In this document: in pieces, positions 21,204 to 34,400 of the stretch | How positions within the stretch are numbered: position 1 is the first letter of the stretch | How the letters are laid out: every line of letters begins with the position of its first letter | DNA from: Nephromyces sp. MM_2019 | Taxonomy: Eukaryota; Apicomplexa; Aconoidasida; Nephromycida | Assembly: GCA_015657535.1 (NCBI GenBank) | Contig: JADHZB010001974.1 | Span: forward strand, 4,381-44,966 | Direction of reading: 5' to 3' | Length of the DNA: 40,586 nucleotides | Notes under the pieces: generated by a model | Database searches by the model: none | Told to the model about the DNA's origin: nothing | What the model saw: only the letters and a program-made list of their open reading frames with translations | Translations under genes and position numbers: made by a program

Positions 21204-24025
21204 TGTGTTTTCTCCAAATGCCATCTGGGGCAAGCACCCAAGTGCTTTGGCGATGGATTTTCACGAAATTTTCCAGGTTTGCTCTCATGTAAATCTTTTT
21301 TTAACACAAACTGCTCTAAGTTGCTTTTTTTTGTATCTTGCAAAGTTGCTATTTATGAGTGTACATACCCTGCTATGAAACTCAAGAAAACCTTAATGGA
21401 GACGATACAGTTGTTAGCGATACCGCGTTGAGCAGCACTTTGAAGCTATAGTATAAATAATTTAAAATTATGTTGGCTCTTGTCTTTATGATTTATTAAA
21501 TGTTTTCACCAACTGATGTAATATTATGAATGGTACTCAAATGTAATGCGGTATGTTCAAGACGAGGTTAAGTTTCCTATTACAATTTTTCGCAGTATTC
21601 AAGTTGAAGCAAAAACAGCGAGGGGCTTGTCAATTCACCTGCTAAGTCGTAAAGGCAATTTGTTGTGCAGTCTTTAGACCATGAACCAGCCTGCTTTTCT
21701 GAGAAACTTTTATCAAGATGATACGATACTTAGTTAATTTTTTCTCTCAAAAAAACGTTTTCTTGAAATTTTCGACTGTTGATACCTATGCAAAGTAACT
21801 GCAAGCATTGCGGGTCTCACGAGTTGTGTGGCCGCGTTTTTCTTGCAATGAAAAGTCTAACATCACGACTCTTTCCATGTTCAAAAAATTACCAACAAAA
21901 ATTTCGACCCTGATATTACCTTATTCTTGCGGAGAGAAACAATAGCTGCAATAAAAAAGTGCATAAACGAAAGAACTTCTCTGATATCGCAGGACTTAAT
22001 AAATTGCTTCGATTTGTTGCATCGCTGCCATCATGGAAGTTACCTTGTAAGCGTGAATTAGATTTGCGATATCGCATGAGGCTGATTCTACTCATATTTT
22101 CAGTACAAAATCAAACTGTGAGTAAAGCTTACTCGTCTAAAACTGACTTGGAAGAAAAAAAAATTGAACAGAAATTGTAGGTCTTACTAAAATGGGACAT
22201 TTACAGAATGGATTTAGAATGACGAAAAAAAAATCTGTAGCTAGCTCCATTAAGACATTTTCTACACTGTCAGTGAGATATTCTTTAGTATGCCTTAGAA
22301 ACTATTGCAAAAGACTCCTGTGGGTAGGTATGAACGTTCGCTAAACAATAAAACACGGGAAAGAGATTTGTGGCAGATGTCTGCTTATCTTAAGCTTGAG
22401 CTGGCGTCCTAAAGATTTTAATTCAAGTCATATAACTTACTTTTCAGAGAAAATTTATTTGCTTTGGACATGGGTAGCATATGCAGGGCAAAGTAACTTT
22501 CGCTAAACGAACATGCTATTCAATTCGTATGCTAAAAAAATTATTCAAAGCGATTAAGCCACCTAAGCTGTCTATGTTAAAACAATGTCTGAGCTAGTTA
22601 ACGGTAGGATCTCATACCATTTTTGAATTCAACATATATGTTGCTCGTAATAGCGATAATTTTAACAAAAAACACATTTTCACCTTGAGTATACGCTAAA
22701 TTCAACTGGGCAATGTTTTAGCACAGGTTCTACATTAATCCTTTACGGAATCTGCCTCGCAGACCACAGGATGTTACAGGATAATTATTATTTTTGGTAA
22801 CGTAGTGGGTTCGGGAATCGATTTCAATCCTTTTATTTGAGCCTTAATGGCATATTTTCTGTCTTGAGAGTACGCAAAATTTTTCGGTGCTAACTAACCA
22901 CCTCGATTAATTTTTACCATTTGGAAAATTTCCGCTGTTAGCGCAGCTACCCCATTTACATTTCTCAGAACTAAAACGGCTGAAATGCTTGATGCTCTAT
23001 ACGTTGATACGATTCAACTTTTTTTTCGGAGTTCGTCGAACGAAGTGTCTTGGTTTTTTTTCAAAGCTTTTCAATATTACTAAAGATTGATCGTGCAACG
23101 CAAGAGTTTTCTCTTGGTGATGAAGCCTGTACATCCGAATATTTGAGCATTTTTCAGCCGTTTTCTGTCATCTTCTAAGTAGTAGCTTGACTAGAGGAAT
23201 GAACTTTCAAGCAAATTTTAGATGGAAGCAATGCTCAATACTTTAATCAGATTTTTGATAAGCGAAAATACGGTGTGGAATAATGGTAGATACGTTGATA
23301 ACGGCGTCTGGGAATATTTTTTATCAGGCTTGCTGTATTGGCATGTATGGAGTTTGGCTAATTACCGAGCAGTAACGCATTAGGAAAGAGCTGTGCTATT
23401 AAAGGTTTACTTGCCCACAATTTCAGTGTCACCCCGCGAAGCGCTACTGTACATGGAGTAGCAATATATTAGCAACTCATACACGCAGTAAGCGGTTAGC
23501 AATACACACACGTAGCAAGAGGCTAATAACACACACCCAGCTCCAGGCGGCGGCGAGAGACCACACCGAAGTCATCGGATACAAAATGGGTGGGCGTACA
23601 TTAGTGTCATATCTGCCTTGGTTACAAAAAACGGCGATATCAGCACAAATTCCCCTTTCACGGATAAGATCTTTCCTCCTCAAAGTCTATAGCGTAGGCG
23701 CAATGTTGTACGCCTCCTTCTTCACTTCTTCCGACGTGCGGAACTTCTATCTCTTTTGTTCTCTGAGGTTTCAACACTAAGAATTTGACTTTACTGCTGA
23801 TTGCTCCTGCTATTTTTGTATTCCTACCTTATAATCCCTTCCTTTTGTACTGAGTGCTTTTCTAATTTTTACAACATTATCTCTAAAAATTTTCCCTGAT
23901 ATCTTTTTGTGCATAAGTAGGTGCTTCGTGGGGATGTCTTTTCCTTGTTCCTGAAAATTTGTAATCAATGATGTAGGATTCTCTGTCCAGGATTTTGCAC
24001 ATCCTTTTCACCTTTGTCTGAAAAG
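21204..24025. other. AT-rich intergenic region between divergent genes
   Basis: No ORF above about 75 residues looks genuine. Near 23465-23535 there is a short degenerate repeat of AGCAATACACACACGTAGCA type. The promoters of the minus-strand signal-peptide gene and of the TRIAP1-like gene should lie at the two ends. Confidence 0.5.
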
Positions 24026-24379
24026 ATGAGTCTAGACGCTAATTTTATCCCCGCAGCGGATTCTTCAACGTTGAAGAAGTGTGACAAGTTCAAGCAGCGG
24101 TACGACCAATGTTTTAACCACTGGTATAGGCACCAATTTCTACGTGGAAAGCTCAGCCAAGCTTGCGATGATTACTTTGATGACTATAGGGCATGCATTT
24201 TGGAGGAGCTTCATAAGAATGGCCTAATGAACATCCTTGCGCTTAATGATTCCTTGGGGGAGAAAACTGATGCTAATAAAGAAGGAAACAGTTGTTCTAC
24301 CGTTTCATCCTCGTTAAGCCAGGAGGCTAAGCCACATCAAGAAGGAGAGCGTGGAATTTACACGAAAGGGAAAAATTGA
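24026..24379 (+). CDS. TRIAP1: TRIAP1/Mdm35-like twin-CX9C mitochondrial protein
   Basis: TRIAP1/Mdm35 proteins sit in the mitochondrial intermembrane space and partner PRELI/Ups proteins, which carry phospholipids between the membranes. The single exon encodes 117 residues from the ATG at 24026; the open frame extends four codons further upstream without another ATG. Cysteines 19 and 29 and cysteines 47 and 57 form two CX9C motifs (CDKFKQRYDQC and CDDYFDDYRAC). Between them is the family segment FNHWYRHQFLRGK, close to the animal sequence FNRWFAEKFLKG. CX9C proteins are normally imported and oxidised by Mia40 without a cleaved presequence, which fits the short N-terminus. The C-terminal 45 residues are an added Ser/Glu-rich tail; animal TRIAP1 is only about 76 residues. 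No intron is seen, unlike the neighbouring genes. Confidence 0.92.
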   Translation: MSLDANFIPAADSSTLKKCDKFKQRYDQCFNHWYRHQFLRGKLSQACDDYFDDYRACILEELHKNGLMNILALNDSLGEKTDANKEGNSCSTVSSSLSQEAKPHQEGERGIYTKGKN

Positions 24380-24752
24380 TCATCACTTTGCAATTCACGG
24401 AGAATGTCATGCTTGAGATTGAGGAGAAATGAAAGCGATTAAATGATTGTGGTATGGTGAAGCGTTTACAACGTAGTAATTTTAAAATGCACGCCTACGT
24501 TGAAGTTACTAGGCGCTAACAGTAGTGTGATCACTCAGTTTACATCATTTCTTTTACCATGAAAATACAAGCGCTATTACTTTTATGAAGGATGTAGAAT
24601 CATTCATCTAGTATTTTCGTTGGCTTTAGTGTGAAAGGATATAGAAACTTGCTACGGTAGTCGGAAGATGGGCGAAAAGTAATTATTATTACTTGACAGG
24701 AGATATGTCGATGAGGTTGTATGACATGGTTCATCGTCTTCTTTATTTTGTC

Positions 24753-25125
24753 TTATATCTGTATTACATGATGATGTCGTATCCTATGGCATTCAGGAGT
24801 ACTCGAAAAGGGCCCCCGCCGATTCTTGATAATATAGCCTAAAGCGTAGACAAATGCTACTTGTTTTTTTGGGATTTCAGTTTGTGATGATGAAACTAAA
24901 GCGCTAGTTGCGATTTGTTGCATAGCTCTGAGAATCCGAAAGTTGTGGAGATACTGAAATGTCTCCTTCCGAGCTATGATTCCCTTGCCATACGTCTGAT
25001 TGTTCCTACATCTACTTATAGGACTGCCGGTGGGCTGTTTGTAAAATTCTATCAAAGTTGGCGCTTCTGCCGTATTGGTAGTATACGGTGCTACAAAATA
25101 CCGGTAGCCCGACTCCTTCAGTCCT
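24753..25125 (-). CDS. Candidate exon(s) of an unidentified minus-strand gene
   Basis: An open frame follows a good acceptor (TATTTCAG ending at 25126) and runs to a stop at 24753. It has no early ATG, so it would be an internal or terminal exon. The first part (YRYFVAPYTTNTAEAPTLIE) has balanced, protein-like composition. The later part (TFQYLHNFRILRAMQQIATS) is less certain, and a GTAGAT donor lies between them. No family recognised. An open frame of this length can arise by chance. Confidence 0.35.
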
Positions 25126-25145
25126 CTGAAATATAACGTTAGCAA

Positions 25146-27656
25146 GTTTGGAAATGATTTTTGTAGTTTTTGAACCGTTATTGCACTCTACTCAGACTTT
25201 AATTCCTTGTTTTAAAACAGACATAAAATACTTAACGTTGAATTTTCCGCATGTTTGAATTTCGTAACTTAAATTGTTTCAGAGTGTGTTGGCTGCGTAA
25301 TGAGGAAAAAGAAACTGCACATTTTCTTATGGATTGCGGAAAATATCTATCGGATGCGATTTTACCTCGAATTTTTACTTTCAAACTAATTTTGCACATA
25401 TAAGGGTCACCATGTAGTAAGTTACAATTTTTTTGCCTTCGCCTCTCTGAGAATTGTGGCGCTGACCCTAGTACGGAAAGCTTCTGGCAATACTACACTA
25501 TGCAACCGAAGATAATAGCTTTATCGTTCTACCAGAAGGTCGAATACTTTATCTTGAGTTAGTTCAATGAAGTATATACTTCCTTTGGGATAATATAAGC
25601 TGCCGCAATTTTCTCGAATATAAGCGATCTCTCGCACCAAAGCGCTCCGGATTTACCTTGTACTAGTTATATGTTTTTAGTTTTACATTCTAGGGGGAAT
25701 TGGAAATTTGGAAAACTCAAACGCTTCGTGTGGATAAAATTGTCTGTTTGCACACGCGGCAGAAGCTCCTTCCTCCAAATTTGAGCGTTAGTTTGTGGCA
25801 GAGCTGTGCGTACACTCAAAGTATGACCCCGATACTTCAGTATACTTGGGTCGTGACTTCACGCTTGTTTGAATCCACAATGTGCTTTTACATTTTCTTG
25901 AGATGCAAAGCAAGTGTTTTGCTAGTATGCTGTAGACTAAATTTAGTCAAAAAATATAAAAAGGCTGAAAAAGTTATCCTCGAGCGGTAGATACCTAGTC
26001 GTTATGAACTCGTTTTTGAGTTCTAATACAATGTACCCCACTTGAGGATTTGCTGCCATCTGGATTTATTTGATTTTCTTACCAGGCTTAATTCTAAAGT
26101 TGTTTGAACTTTCAAACGGTTGTGTAGCGCGGAATCTTTCATCTGAAGGCTACCGTGTTACACATCCGCTTAGTTTGCAAATACCGCGAAAGAACTCAGT
26201 GCAGCCCCAGAAATCCGCAATTTTCTATTTGTTTCGCGGTTGGGAGAAAATTCAAGTTTTTTTGTCGCCATTAAGATTATCTGACTGTAGCATATTTGCC
26301 TATTTTCTGTTATGCGTGTGCGGCAATGAAACTTTTTTTGGAATTCCAGTCGAACGTAGCGGCTTAGTTATCTAGCTCTTGCGTGAGATATTCTTCTACT
26401 CTCACCCTACCATTCAATGTGCTATTTCTTTTTAAATTTCTCGTGTTAAGAAAATTCTGGCTTATCTCGCTTAGCTATGGGCTTTTTCAGGTTAGCTACT
26501 TTGCTGATGATGACTTGTTTGCTTTCATCCGCAAGTGGGAGATGTTTGACGCTAGAGGGTGCGCTTTGCCGCCGTAGATTTGAGGGGTCTGGGTTTCTAT
26601 GGGATTTTTATTTAAAAACTTAGAGTGACACTTGAAAGCGGTTAATCTTTCCGAAGCCTATGTATCTAACTGGATCAAAGTGGCTCCCAATGTCGACTAA
26701 TCTTACCGAGCTTTATATATCGAAACTGTGAGGCAGTAGAGATAATTTTCAAAGTGGTTCCTCGATGTTGCGCATTTTCGTGTACAAAAGCACTGCTTGG
26801 TGCCTTCTTCCTTAGTTTTCTAATTTCTGTGTTTTGTAGCAAATCATGTTTATACTTTGTGAAGTAACGGAGATAGCATCTCTAATTTATTATTTTTTCA
26901 ATCCTTGCTCGTGAGGTTCTGAAGTTGTTTTGGCCTTTATGCTGGCTCTCTTGTGAGGGGGGTTCTTTGTTTCTCTATCACCTTGTTTTTTTCTATCGGT
27001 ATTAACTACCTTGTTTGCACGTTCGCATAATAGAGTATTTTGTAATACCTTTTGCTGTAATGTTTACTCCTAACTAGAAGTGTCTCGGAGCTTTCAAAAC
27101 GTTATATACCATTGTGGTACCTGAGACACTCGCTTATTTTCAATTGCTGCTTCCTGAAATTGAGGGGCTCCTACAACAAAGAAAAGTTCCCTGAAAGAAG
27201 GGCTTGCACTTTGGCCATCTTTATACTGAATCTTTTCTATGAAAGGAACAGGAATTTTTTCTCCATTTTAAAATTACGTGCAGTAATTGAAGGGGCCTTT
27301 GTCTTACTTTCCTGTAGATAATTCCTTAAGCAATGTTTTCCGATGGTATTTTTCCTCGTTTTCATAGTGATTACTTTGTTTCAGTTAAGGCTTATTACTC
27401 ACAGTGGCTACGGAAATTCGGTGATTTATGGCATTTAAACGAAAGAATGAGTTTTTACTGTAGAAACAACTTGTGAAAGGTTCTACTATACACTCTTCAA
27501 GCTGCTGTGCGCGTTCATTTATCGCAATATTATCATAGGTGTACTATACTTATATACTTATGTAAAATATGCCTGCGGTGCGTATCAGTTTGCTGTACTA
27601 CACATGTGAATACTGAACGTTATGTAACCACTTTAAAACTGTTAGAAGTAGATATT
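25146..27656. other. AT-rich region without assigned gene
   Basis: Contains ORFs of up to about 100 codons on both strands (for example 26070-26375 plus). None has recognisable sequence or flanking splice logic that I can defend. Confidence 0.5.
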
Positions 27657-27926
27657 ATGCATGACTTGAACTCTCTTACAAGCAAAGGTCCGGTGTTTCA
27701 TCAAATACGAATATTATTTCGACCCCCAGATCTACCTGTCGCTGCCTTAAAAGATGAATACCCACCAGAGGCAGCGCTGCCGAGTAACTACTTACTTCTG
27801 TACGCCATGAAAGATTCTTTTTTTCAGTGTAAATTTGCTCGGAAAAAAGCCTCCGTACAACTTTTCGCCGTTTCCGCCTCTTTTGTGTTCATTGCTACCG
27901 CGACCTCTGTAATTCAAGTATGCTAG
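27657..27926 (+). CDS. Candidate small protein with C-terminal hydrophobic segment
   Basis: Not recognised. From the ATG at 27657 the frame encodes 89 residues, with codon use richer in GC than the flanks. It contains VFHQIRILFRPPDLPVAALK and ends in a hydrophobic stretch (VQLFAVSASFVFIATATSVI) that could be one membrane helix. The frame is open for a further 50 codons upstream. A GTATGC donor lies just before the TAG, so this could also be a non-terminal exon. Small single-helix proteins of this form include many organelle complex subunits, but nothing here proves that. Confidence 0.35.
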   Translation: MHDLNSLTSKGPVFHQIRILFRPPDLPVAALKDEYPPEAALPSNYLLLYAMKDSFFQCKFARKKASVQLFAVSASFVFIATATSVIQVC

Positions 27927-30119
27927 CGGAGTCTACTACCGATTATTCATTTACCCTATAAAAGAAACAAGTGACAAACTCAAAAAAAGATGTCCACATA
28001 CATTTGTACACCAGTCGGTGTTAATGCACATATACGTATCTTGTTAAAAAGACATGTTTATCTACCTCCAGTAACTTTAGTATTGACTTGTATAGCTCAG
28101 AAACTAGGAGAACACTTTCATTTGGGAAAATAGAAGTTTTTATATTGATGGATAAAAATAAGTAGCATCATATTTATTTGTTTCATATCTAGTCTAATAA
28201 TGTTCTGTTAAAATATTTATTGGGGTACAATCTATATAGATATCTGGGTAAGTTCCATGATAGGACTTGCTACATCATTTATTCGTTGGTATTCGAGTGC
28301 TTTAATTGTTAGTAATACCTAGAATTTGACTGGAAAAACGACGAAGCACAAATGTTATTGTTGTTGAAAGTAAGGTACGAGCTCAGAGAATCGGTGTGAA
28401 TATTGAGTCGAGGTGCATAAACGACCTGCAACTCCCACTGCTAATGGACCCAAGATTTTCATGCTTCTGTGAAATCTGTAGAAATACTGCATATGATTTT
28501 GAGTTTTGTATTTACTGCAATTCACAAAGTAATGTAGTCTAGTCTGGTGTTTTCTTTGACCTTTCTGATGCGCGCAGAATTTGGGTGGGTGATACTCAAA
28601 CAATATAGCACTTAAATATTTTTCAAACAGATTATTTTCTCCTAATAGAGAAAAAATTAGGTAAATTGCAAGCATGAGGATTGAGAGTCCTGAAAATTGC
28701 GGCTTTTTGCAATTTTTTTGCAAAAATCTCAAGTTTATGAATAATCTCTACAGCCTGAAAGCTGAGTATATATATAGTATTGTTTCTGTACAGTGTTCTA
28801 GTCCCGGAAATCACTTTCTCACGTTAATTTATTCCGAAAAGTACACCTTAAAAAAACCTGTGTGCAGTACTTTTTTTATTTTAGATTTTTGGCGTGGTTT
28901 GAAGTTTTTTTATGGCATCATAAAGAGAAAAACCTGCTCTAGAAGGTCAAAATACAGGGAACTGCTGCCTGTGATGAAGCTCTGCTTTAGAGGAGTTGCT
29001 TGTACGAGTTAATATCACACAATTCTCCAAAAATGTTACTTTCGCCTTTTTATCCATACTTGCTCGGCTAATATTCATGTGCAATTTTACCCCTTTAATG
29101 TAGTGAAATACTTACAGCGTAGCGCTATAATTTTATTTATCCCTTCCTTTTCGTCATATACAATCAAAATCGACGCAGTGTACCAAGATATGCTAACAAA
29201 GGAGGAGAATTTGAGCAGTGTTAATGCAAGCTTTGATACGAAAAATAGAGTAGGAATCATGAGATGTTGAGTTTAATCATATGCCTTTAAAACTTCGCAG
29301 ATGTAGTGGCACTTTTTTTTGCCTGAATCCACTCATGTGTGAAAATGCTCGTAAAGCCTCTTCTATTACCCACGAAATGCCTTTGAAGTATGCAGTATTC
29401 CAAACCTCTAACCTTAAAACACTTTACTATGCCTTATTCTCTATAAAAAAATTCCTTTTTTTCAGAGAAACTACTAGAATCATAACTTCAGGAGAGCAAC
29501 GCTAGCAATGCGTTAACGGTAGAGGCAGATGATTTTTCTTCCACGGTGTGATTGCTGAGGTAATGCGAGTTGCACACACGCACAAGCATCTACATCTTTG
29601 TTGATGGTAGTGGATGAGCGAAAATATAAAACCCGCATTCAATGGGTTATAATTTAGGGTATGCAGAAGATTCATCTTGTGTGTGCATGTTTTGATCAGT
29701 ATATGTAGATGTGTATGTGCTGTCTTAACCACTAGTGTGTCTGTCTTAACCAGTGGCGTGTATGTGCGGTGTTTTAATTACTAATATTTGCGCATATATA
29801 GTGTTCTCATGAGAATAGTGTCTGCTTTAGTCACTCTAATCACCAGTGTGTATGTGTATTGTCCACCTCATGCATATGTGTCTCAATATTCCCTCACAGT
29901 CATATCCCCCAAAGTCCTATGAGATAGTTACACACTCATACCAACACACACACACTCCAACAAATACATCAACATACACGCACACCAGCACACAATTTCC
30001 CCACTGGCTAAATCCACCAAAACCCTCCATAAAAAGCCCCCACACACACATTCTGCCCACCCGGCTAAACCCTCCAACACACCTTTCAAGACCGCGCGCC
30101 CGGCGCACACACACACAGC

Positions 30120-30420
30120 AAAAGCTTCTAAAGGAGCCAGCGAGCTTTGTTTTGCACATACCGCGGCGGTTGGCTCCGACTTTTAGGAAACATCGCCTGC
30201 CATCTTTCACAAAGCAGAAAAAAACAAATTTTCTCGTAAATCATCTGAACAAACAAATTTTCCTGCATTTTTTGCTTTTTTATATGCCAATCTTTTCTTG
30301 CTTATTTGCTTCTTTTCCAAGTTTTGCTTTTGTTGGAGAAAACATAGAATCACGCAAAAATTGAATTCAAACACCAAACATGTAAGTGTGTATGGGAATC
30401 TGCTTTTTTAAACGGCTTCC
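30120..30420. promoter_or_regulatory. CA-to-TG strand switch, possible divergent promoter
   Basis: CACACA repeats on the plus strand end near 30120 and TGTGTG repeats begin near 30425. The ~300 bp between are non-repetitive and T-rich. Such a switch fits transcription leaving in both directions, with ubiquilin to the right. No core promoter motif was recognised; this is inference from repeat orientation only. Confidence 0.25.
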
Positions 30421-30424
30421 TCAA

Positions 30425-31240
30425 TGTGTGTGTGTTTTGGTACGCGTGTATTGGTGTGTGTGTGTATGCTTTTGGGTGGTTTTTGGAAAGTGTGTTTTTG
30501 GTGGGGTGTGTAGGTGTGTATGTATCTTTTGGTGTATGTGTAGGTGCGTGAGTGTGTTTTAGTGGGGCTTATCTGTGTGTGTGTGTTTTGGTTGTGCTTG
30601 TCTGTGTTTTTTTTGTGGGGCTTATCTGTGCGTATATTTTGATGGGGTTGTCTGTGTGGGTATGTTTTGGTGGGCTTCTCTGTGTGTAAGTGTGTGCTTT
30701 TGGGTGATGTTTGGGGAGTGTGTTTTTGGTGTGACATGTGTATGTGTCTGTATTTGTCTTTTGTGTGTGTGCATGTTTTAAATGGAATTTTCTTGTGTAT
30801 GTGCGCATGTTTTGAGTTGGATAAGCATCATTTTACTTGGTTTTAAGGGTGCGCGAGGAATTGTAAAGTGTGTGTGCTTTTCTTGGGGCTAATCTGTTAG
30901 TGCTTTTCGGTGGAGTCAGTTTTTTTCCAGAGTTTAATCCTTTTGATAGTTTTGTAGTGCATGCATCAGGAAATTCGCGTTTGGTTTTTGGTGGGGATCG
31001 CTGCGTGATTTGGTCTGCTTTCTATGAGAATGCAGTGGCTTGTGTGAGAATGCTGTGTATGTGGGTGTATCTAGGTGTGTGTGTGTGTAGGTGTGTGTGT
31101 GTAGGTGTGTAGGAGTGTGTGTAGCTATATGCAACGATGTGTGTTGTTATGTGCATCTGTGTTATACATGGCTGTGTGCATGGCTGTTTTTGCAGCTTCA
31201 AGTGAGTGCGTCTGTGTGTACAGCTGTGTGTACAATTGGG
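30425..31240 (+). repeat. TG-rich microsatellite / minisatellite field
   Basis: Repeated GTGTGTGTGTTTTGG, GTGTGTAGGTGTGT and TTTTGGTGGGG units on the plus strand. The overlapping ORFs on both strands are low-complexity shadows. Confidence 0.8.
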
Positions 31241-31405
31241 ATGTTTCTTCGTAAATAACTCTCGTGCGTTTCTTTCATTGAAGGGGATGATGAAAGGTTT
31301 CAGTGGGTTAACGCTCAGTTTTAATTGAAAGCTTTTGCATTGTTTAGTTTGTCCCTCATGTGTTGTGTGTGTGCTCTCATGTGGGGGGGGAAATTGCAGA
31401 TAAAA

Positions 31406-34400
31406 ATGGCTGAGAACGAATTGCTGAAGATTAATGTGAAGATCACCGCTGGGAAACCATTTGAGGTGATTGCAGAGCCTTCTTTTTCAGTACTGAAATT
31501 CAAGGAACTGTGTGCTGAGCAATGCAGCATCCCAGTCGAACGCCAGCGCCTAGTCTATAAAGGTGAATACGCTGATGCAATAGCGTAATCAGAGCTTTTG
31601 AAGGATTTCAGCTGTGTGTGATGATATCAGGGTGGTGTGTGTGGGTTTTTTTTGGTGTTGGAGCTGTTGTATCGCATTATTACATGTGTTTATGCTACTG
31701 GTACGTGTGTGCTTTCAAGTTCATATGTGCAATGCCTTATATCTGTGAGTGTCGGTAGTGCGTACATTTAGTTTGGATGCTTGTATTTTCCCTCATCTTT
31801 TTCAACTTTTTCATCTTCTTTTTTCTCATTTTCTGCTTCATTTTCTTCAACTTCATCAGCATCTTCTTCTCTCTCTGCTTCATCATCGTCACCTTCTTTC
31901 TCTTCTTCATCTTTATTTTCTTCAGGCAGAATGCTGAAAGACACTGAGAAACTGTCGGATTGCAAGGTGCAATCGGGGCACGTCATGCACCTCGTGAAGA
32001 CCCCAAGCGCACCATCTCCAGCGGATGCTGCGACTGCCACGGCCCCACAGACTGTTCCAACTGGGGGTTCTACTGCCGGTGGTTAGTGTGTGTGTGTTGA
32101 TGTGTGTGTGATATGTGTGTGTGCCTTGATGTGTGAGTTGGTGTGTGATGCGTTTGTTTTTTTCTGTGAATATTTGTGTGTTCATTCCTATATGTGTATA
32201 TTGAATTCGCATATTTCGAGCTCTCTGAATGGCACATGCTTTTGTTGAGCTGAGAATTTGATGTGGATCTCTCGTGTGTGCAGGTTTACCTACTCAGCAG
32301 CCTGGATCCACCCCGCAGACTGGAGCCCCTTCTTTTGGAGGCACTACTCCTTCTCCGCCTTTGATCCCAGGCTTCCCCAACATGATGGATGGTATGTAAG
32401 GTTTTGATGTGTGTAAATCATCGTGTTTTGGTGAAATTTTTGTGTGCGTTTGAATGTTTTCACGTGTGCTTAGCGGGTGGTTTTAGTATGTGTTTACAGC
32501 AGTTTTTGTATGCGTGTGTGTGTATGCAGTACCTTCTGTGTATCAACAGTTCCCAGCGATTCATTGTGTCTAGGGAGTAACTTTTTCACGTGATGATGTA
32601 TGTACACCGAACGCATTGTCCGTTTTGTTTCTTAATGAGGATGATAATATGTGATCGTGTGTGTTTGTGTAATACTTTTAGCGTTTCGTATGGGGATGAA
32701 CGACACAGGATTAGGCAGAAACTTGGGTGATAATGCTGCCCTCCTGCGTAATATGGGGCCTATGTTATCCAATCCAATGGTGAGATGTCTTATTATGTGT
32801 TGGTGTATGTTTGTATCTTGGAGTGGTTGTGCAGGTTTGGTGTGTGTGGGTTTTTGTGTGGGTTACATGCGTGTGTGGACTGCTGTATGTTTGTGTGTGT
32901 GTGGTTTATTGTGTGTGCGTGCTTGTGTGTTTTTTGTGTCTTTTTTGTGTTTATAACTTCCGTGGAAATTCCCCTCATACTCTATTAAGAGCTATTTCTA
33001 TGAATGAGGGATCTAAAGCAAAATCTTTGCTAATGATAGTTTCTTCATATGTGTTGCTTCTACAGTGTATATTTGTCAATCTTTTGATGTTTTTCTCCGC
33101 TTCTTCAGGTTCAACAAACTCTTCAGTCAATGATGAGGGATCCTGAAGTCCTCCGTCAAGCTTTACAGGGGCTTCAGCTTGTTTCAGAGGTATTCATTAC
33201 GTTGAAGCGTATTGTGTGTTGGGAAGTTTGAAGATGAGTGTGTTTGATGAGTGTATGTGGTCTGAGTGTGGGTGTGTTTGATGAGTGTGTGTATGACATA
33301 TGAGTGTAGGTGTGTTTGAGGAGTGTGTGTGTCATTGATCTGTGAGTGTGGGTCTATTGGATGAGTTTGTTTATGAGGAGTGTGCGTGTGTGCATTTGTT
33401 TAAATCCAAGAGGCAGATTGAGATGTTTTCTCCCTCGTCTTCTGCTTACAGCAATCAAATGCGGCTGGGGGCTCTGCAGATCAGATCCCTGAGGTGCCTC
33501 CGGACTTTATGAGAGTAAGTTGATGATCTGGCACGTGTGTGTGTTCGTGTTGGTCTGTGTGTTTGTTGTGTGTCCCGTGTGTCTCATGCGTATCTGGTCT
33601 ATATCTCCTATCTGTATCATGTGTTTGTGAAGTGTGAATATACGCAGATTTTTCTTTTTTTGGAGTGCTTTTTACTCGTTAATTATGTGTATGTATGCGG
33701 GGGTGTTTTTTTGGTGGAATTTTCTCTTTTATTTAGTGTGCTTCATCGTTTTGTTGTGTGTTTTTTCTTATGCTGCTCTTATGTGTTTTTGTTCACAAGC
33801 ATTTCTAGGCATGTTTCCAAGCAGTTATTTAAGTGGGTGTGTGTGGGTGTGTGTGGGATCTGTACTTCTTTACAATGTGAGTTTCTGCTGAGTCAATGTG
33901 TGCTGGTATAATGAAGAGCACACATACTTTTTCTTCAAGTTTCTAAGAGCGATACACACAGATGCCCATCTGCTGTGCTGCGCCGCAGCGGTTTTACGAT
34001 GCTCTTTTTCTTTCTAATGTGTGCACACGCGCTGCTATACCTTTTGTTTTTAATCAGCTGGGCTTACAAAGTCTCGAGTATATGTTGGCGCAAAATCAGG
34101 GTGAGACTAGCGGGTGTATAGTTGTGTGTGTGGGTGTAGTGTGTGGGTGTATGAAGTGCAATTGTGTGTGTTTGAATGTAATTATGTATAAATGTGGTTG
34201 ATTGTGATAATGTATTTAGGTGTGTTGAATAAACTTGAGTGTAATTGTGTGCAAATGTGCTTGTGATGCGATTGTGCTGGGGCATGTGTGTACGGTTTTT
34301 GAGGGAGTTTATGCCTTTAAGTTCGTTAGTCTCCAGCATTTCTTCCACACTGAGTAGACGGCGTTTCTTTGCCGGTAGATTATGTGAGGCGGTGCGAATG

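Larger units (their letters stand above)
27927..31405. other. Spacer, then microsatellite field upstream of ubiquilin
   Basis: AT-rich to about 29500 with only weak ORFs; one near 28468-28355 on the minus strand reads MKILGPLAVGVAG and could be a first exon. Positions 29570-30120 are CA-rich on the plus strand; 30420-31240 are strongly TG-rich. The ubiquilin promoter and 5' UTR should lie in the right part. Confidence 0.5.

Noticed and set aside
29846..30364. 172-codon plus-strand ORF rich in Thr-His
   Set aside because: Low-complexity translation of a CA microsatellite; no splice or start support.
30408..31134. Several ORFs on both strands in the TG field
   Set aside because: Microsatellite translations (Thr-His or Cys-Val runs).
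31768..32040. Acidic minus-strand ORF (Glu/Asp/Lys rich)
   Set aside because: Antisense of the pyrimidine tract before ubiquilin exon 2 and of exon 2 itself.
33962..34057. Upstream extension of ubiquilin exon 7 (MPICCAAPQRFYDAL)
   Set aside because: In phase and flanked by an AG, but it is better explained as intron with the stronger acceptor TTTTTAATCAG at 34057; kept only as an alternative.
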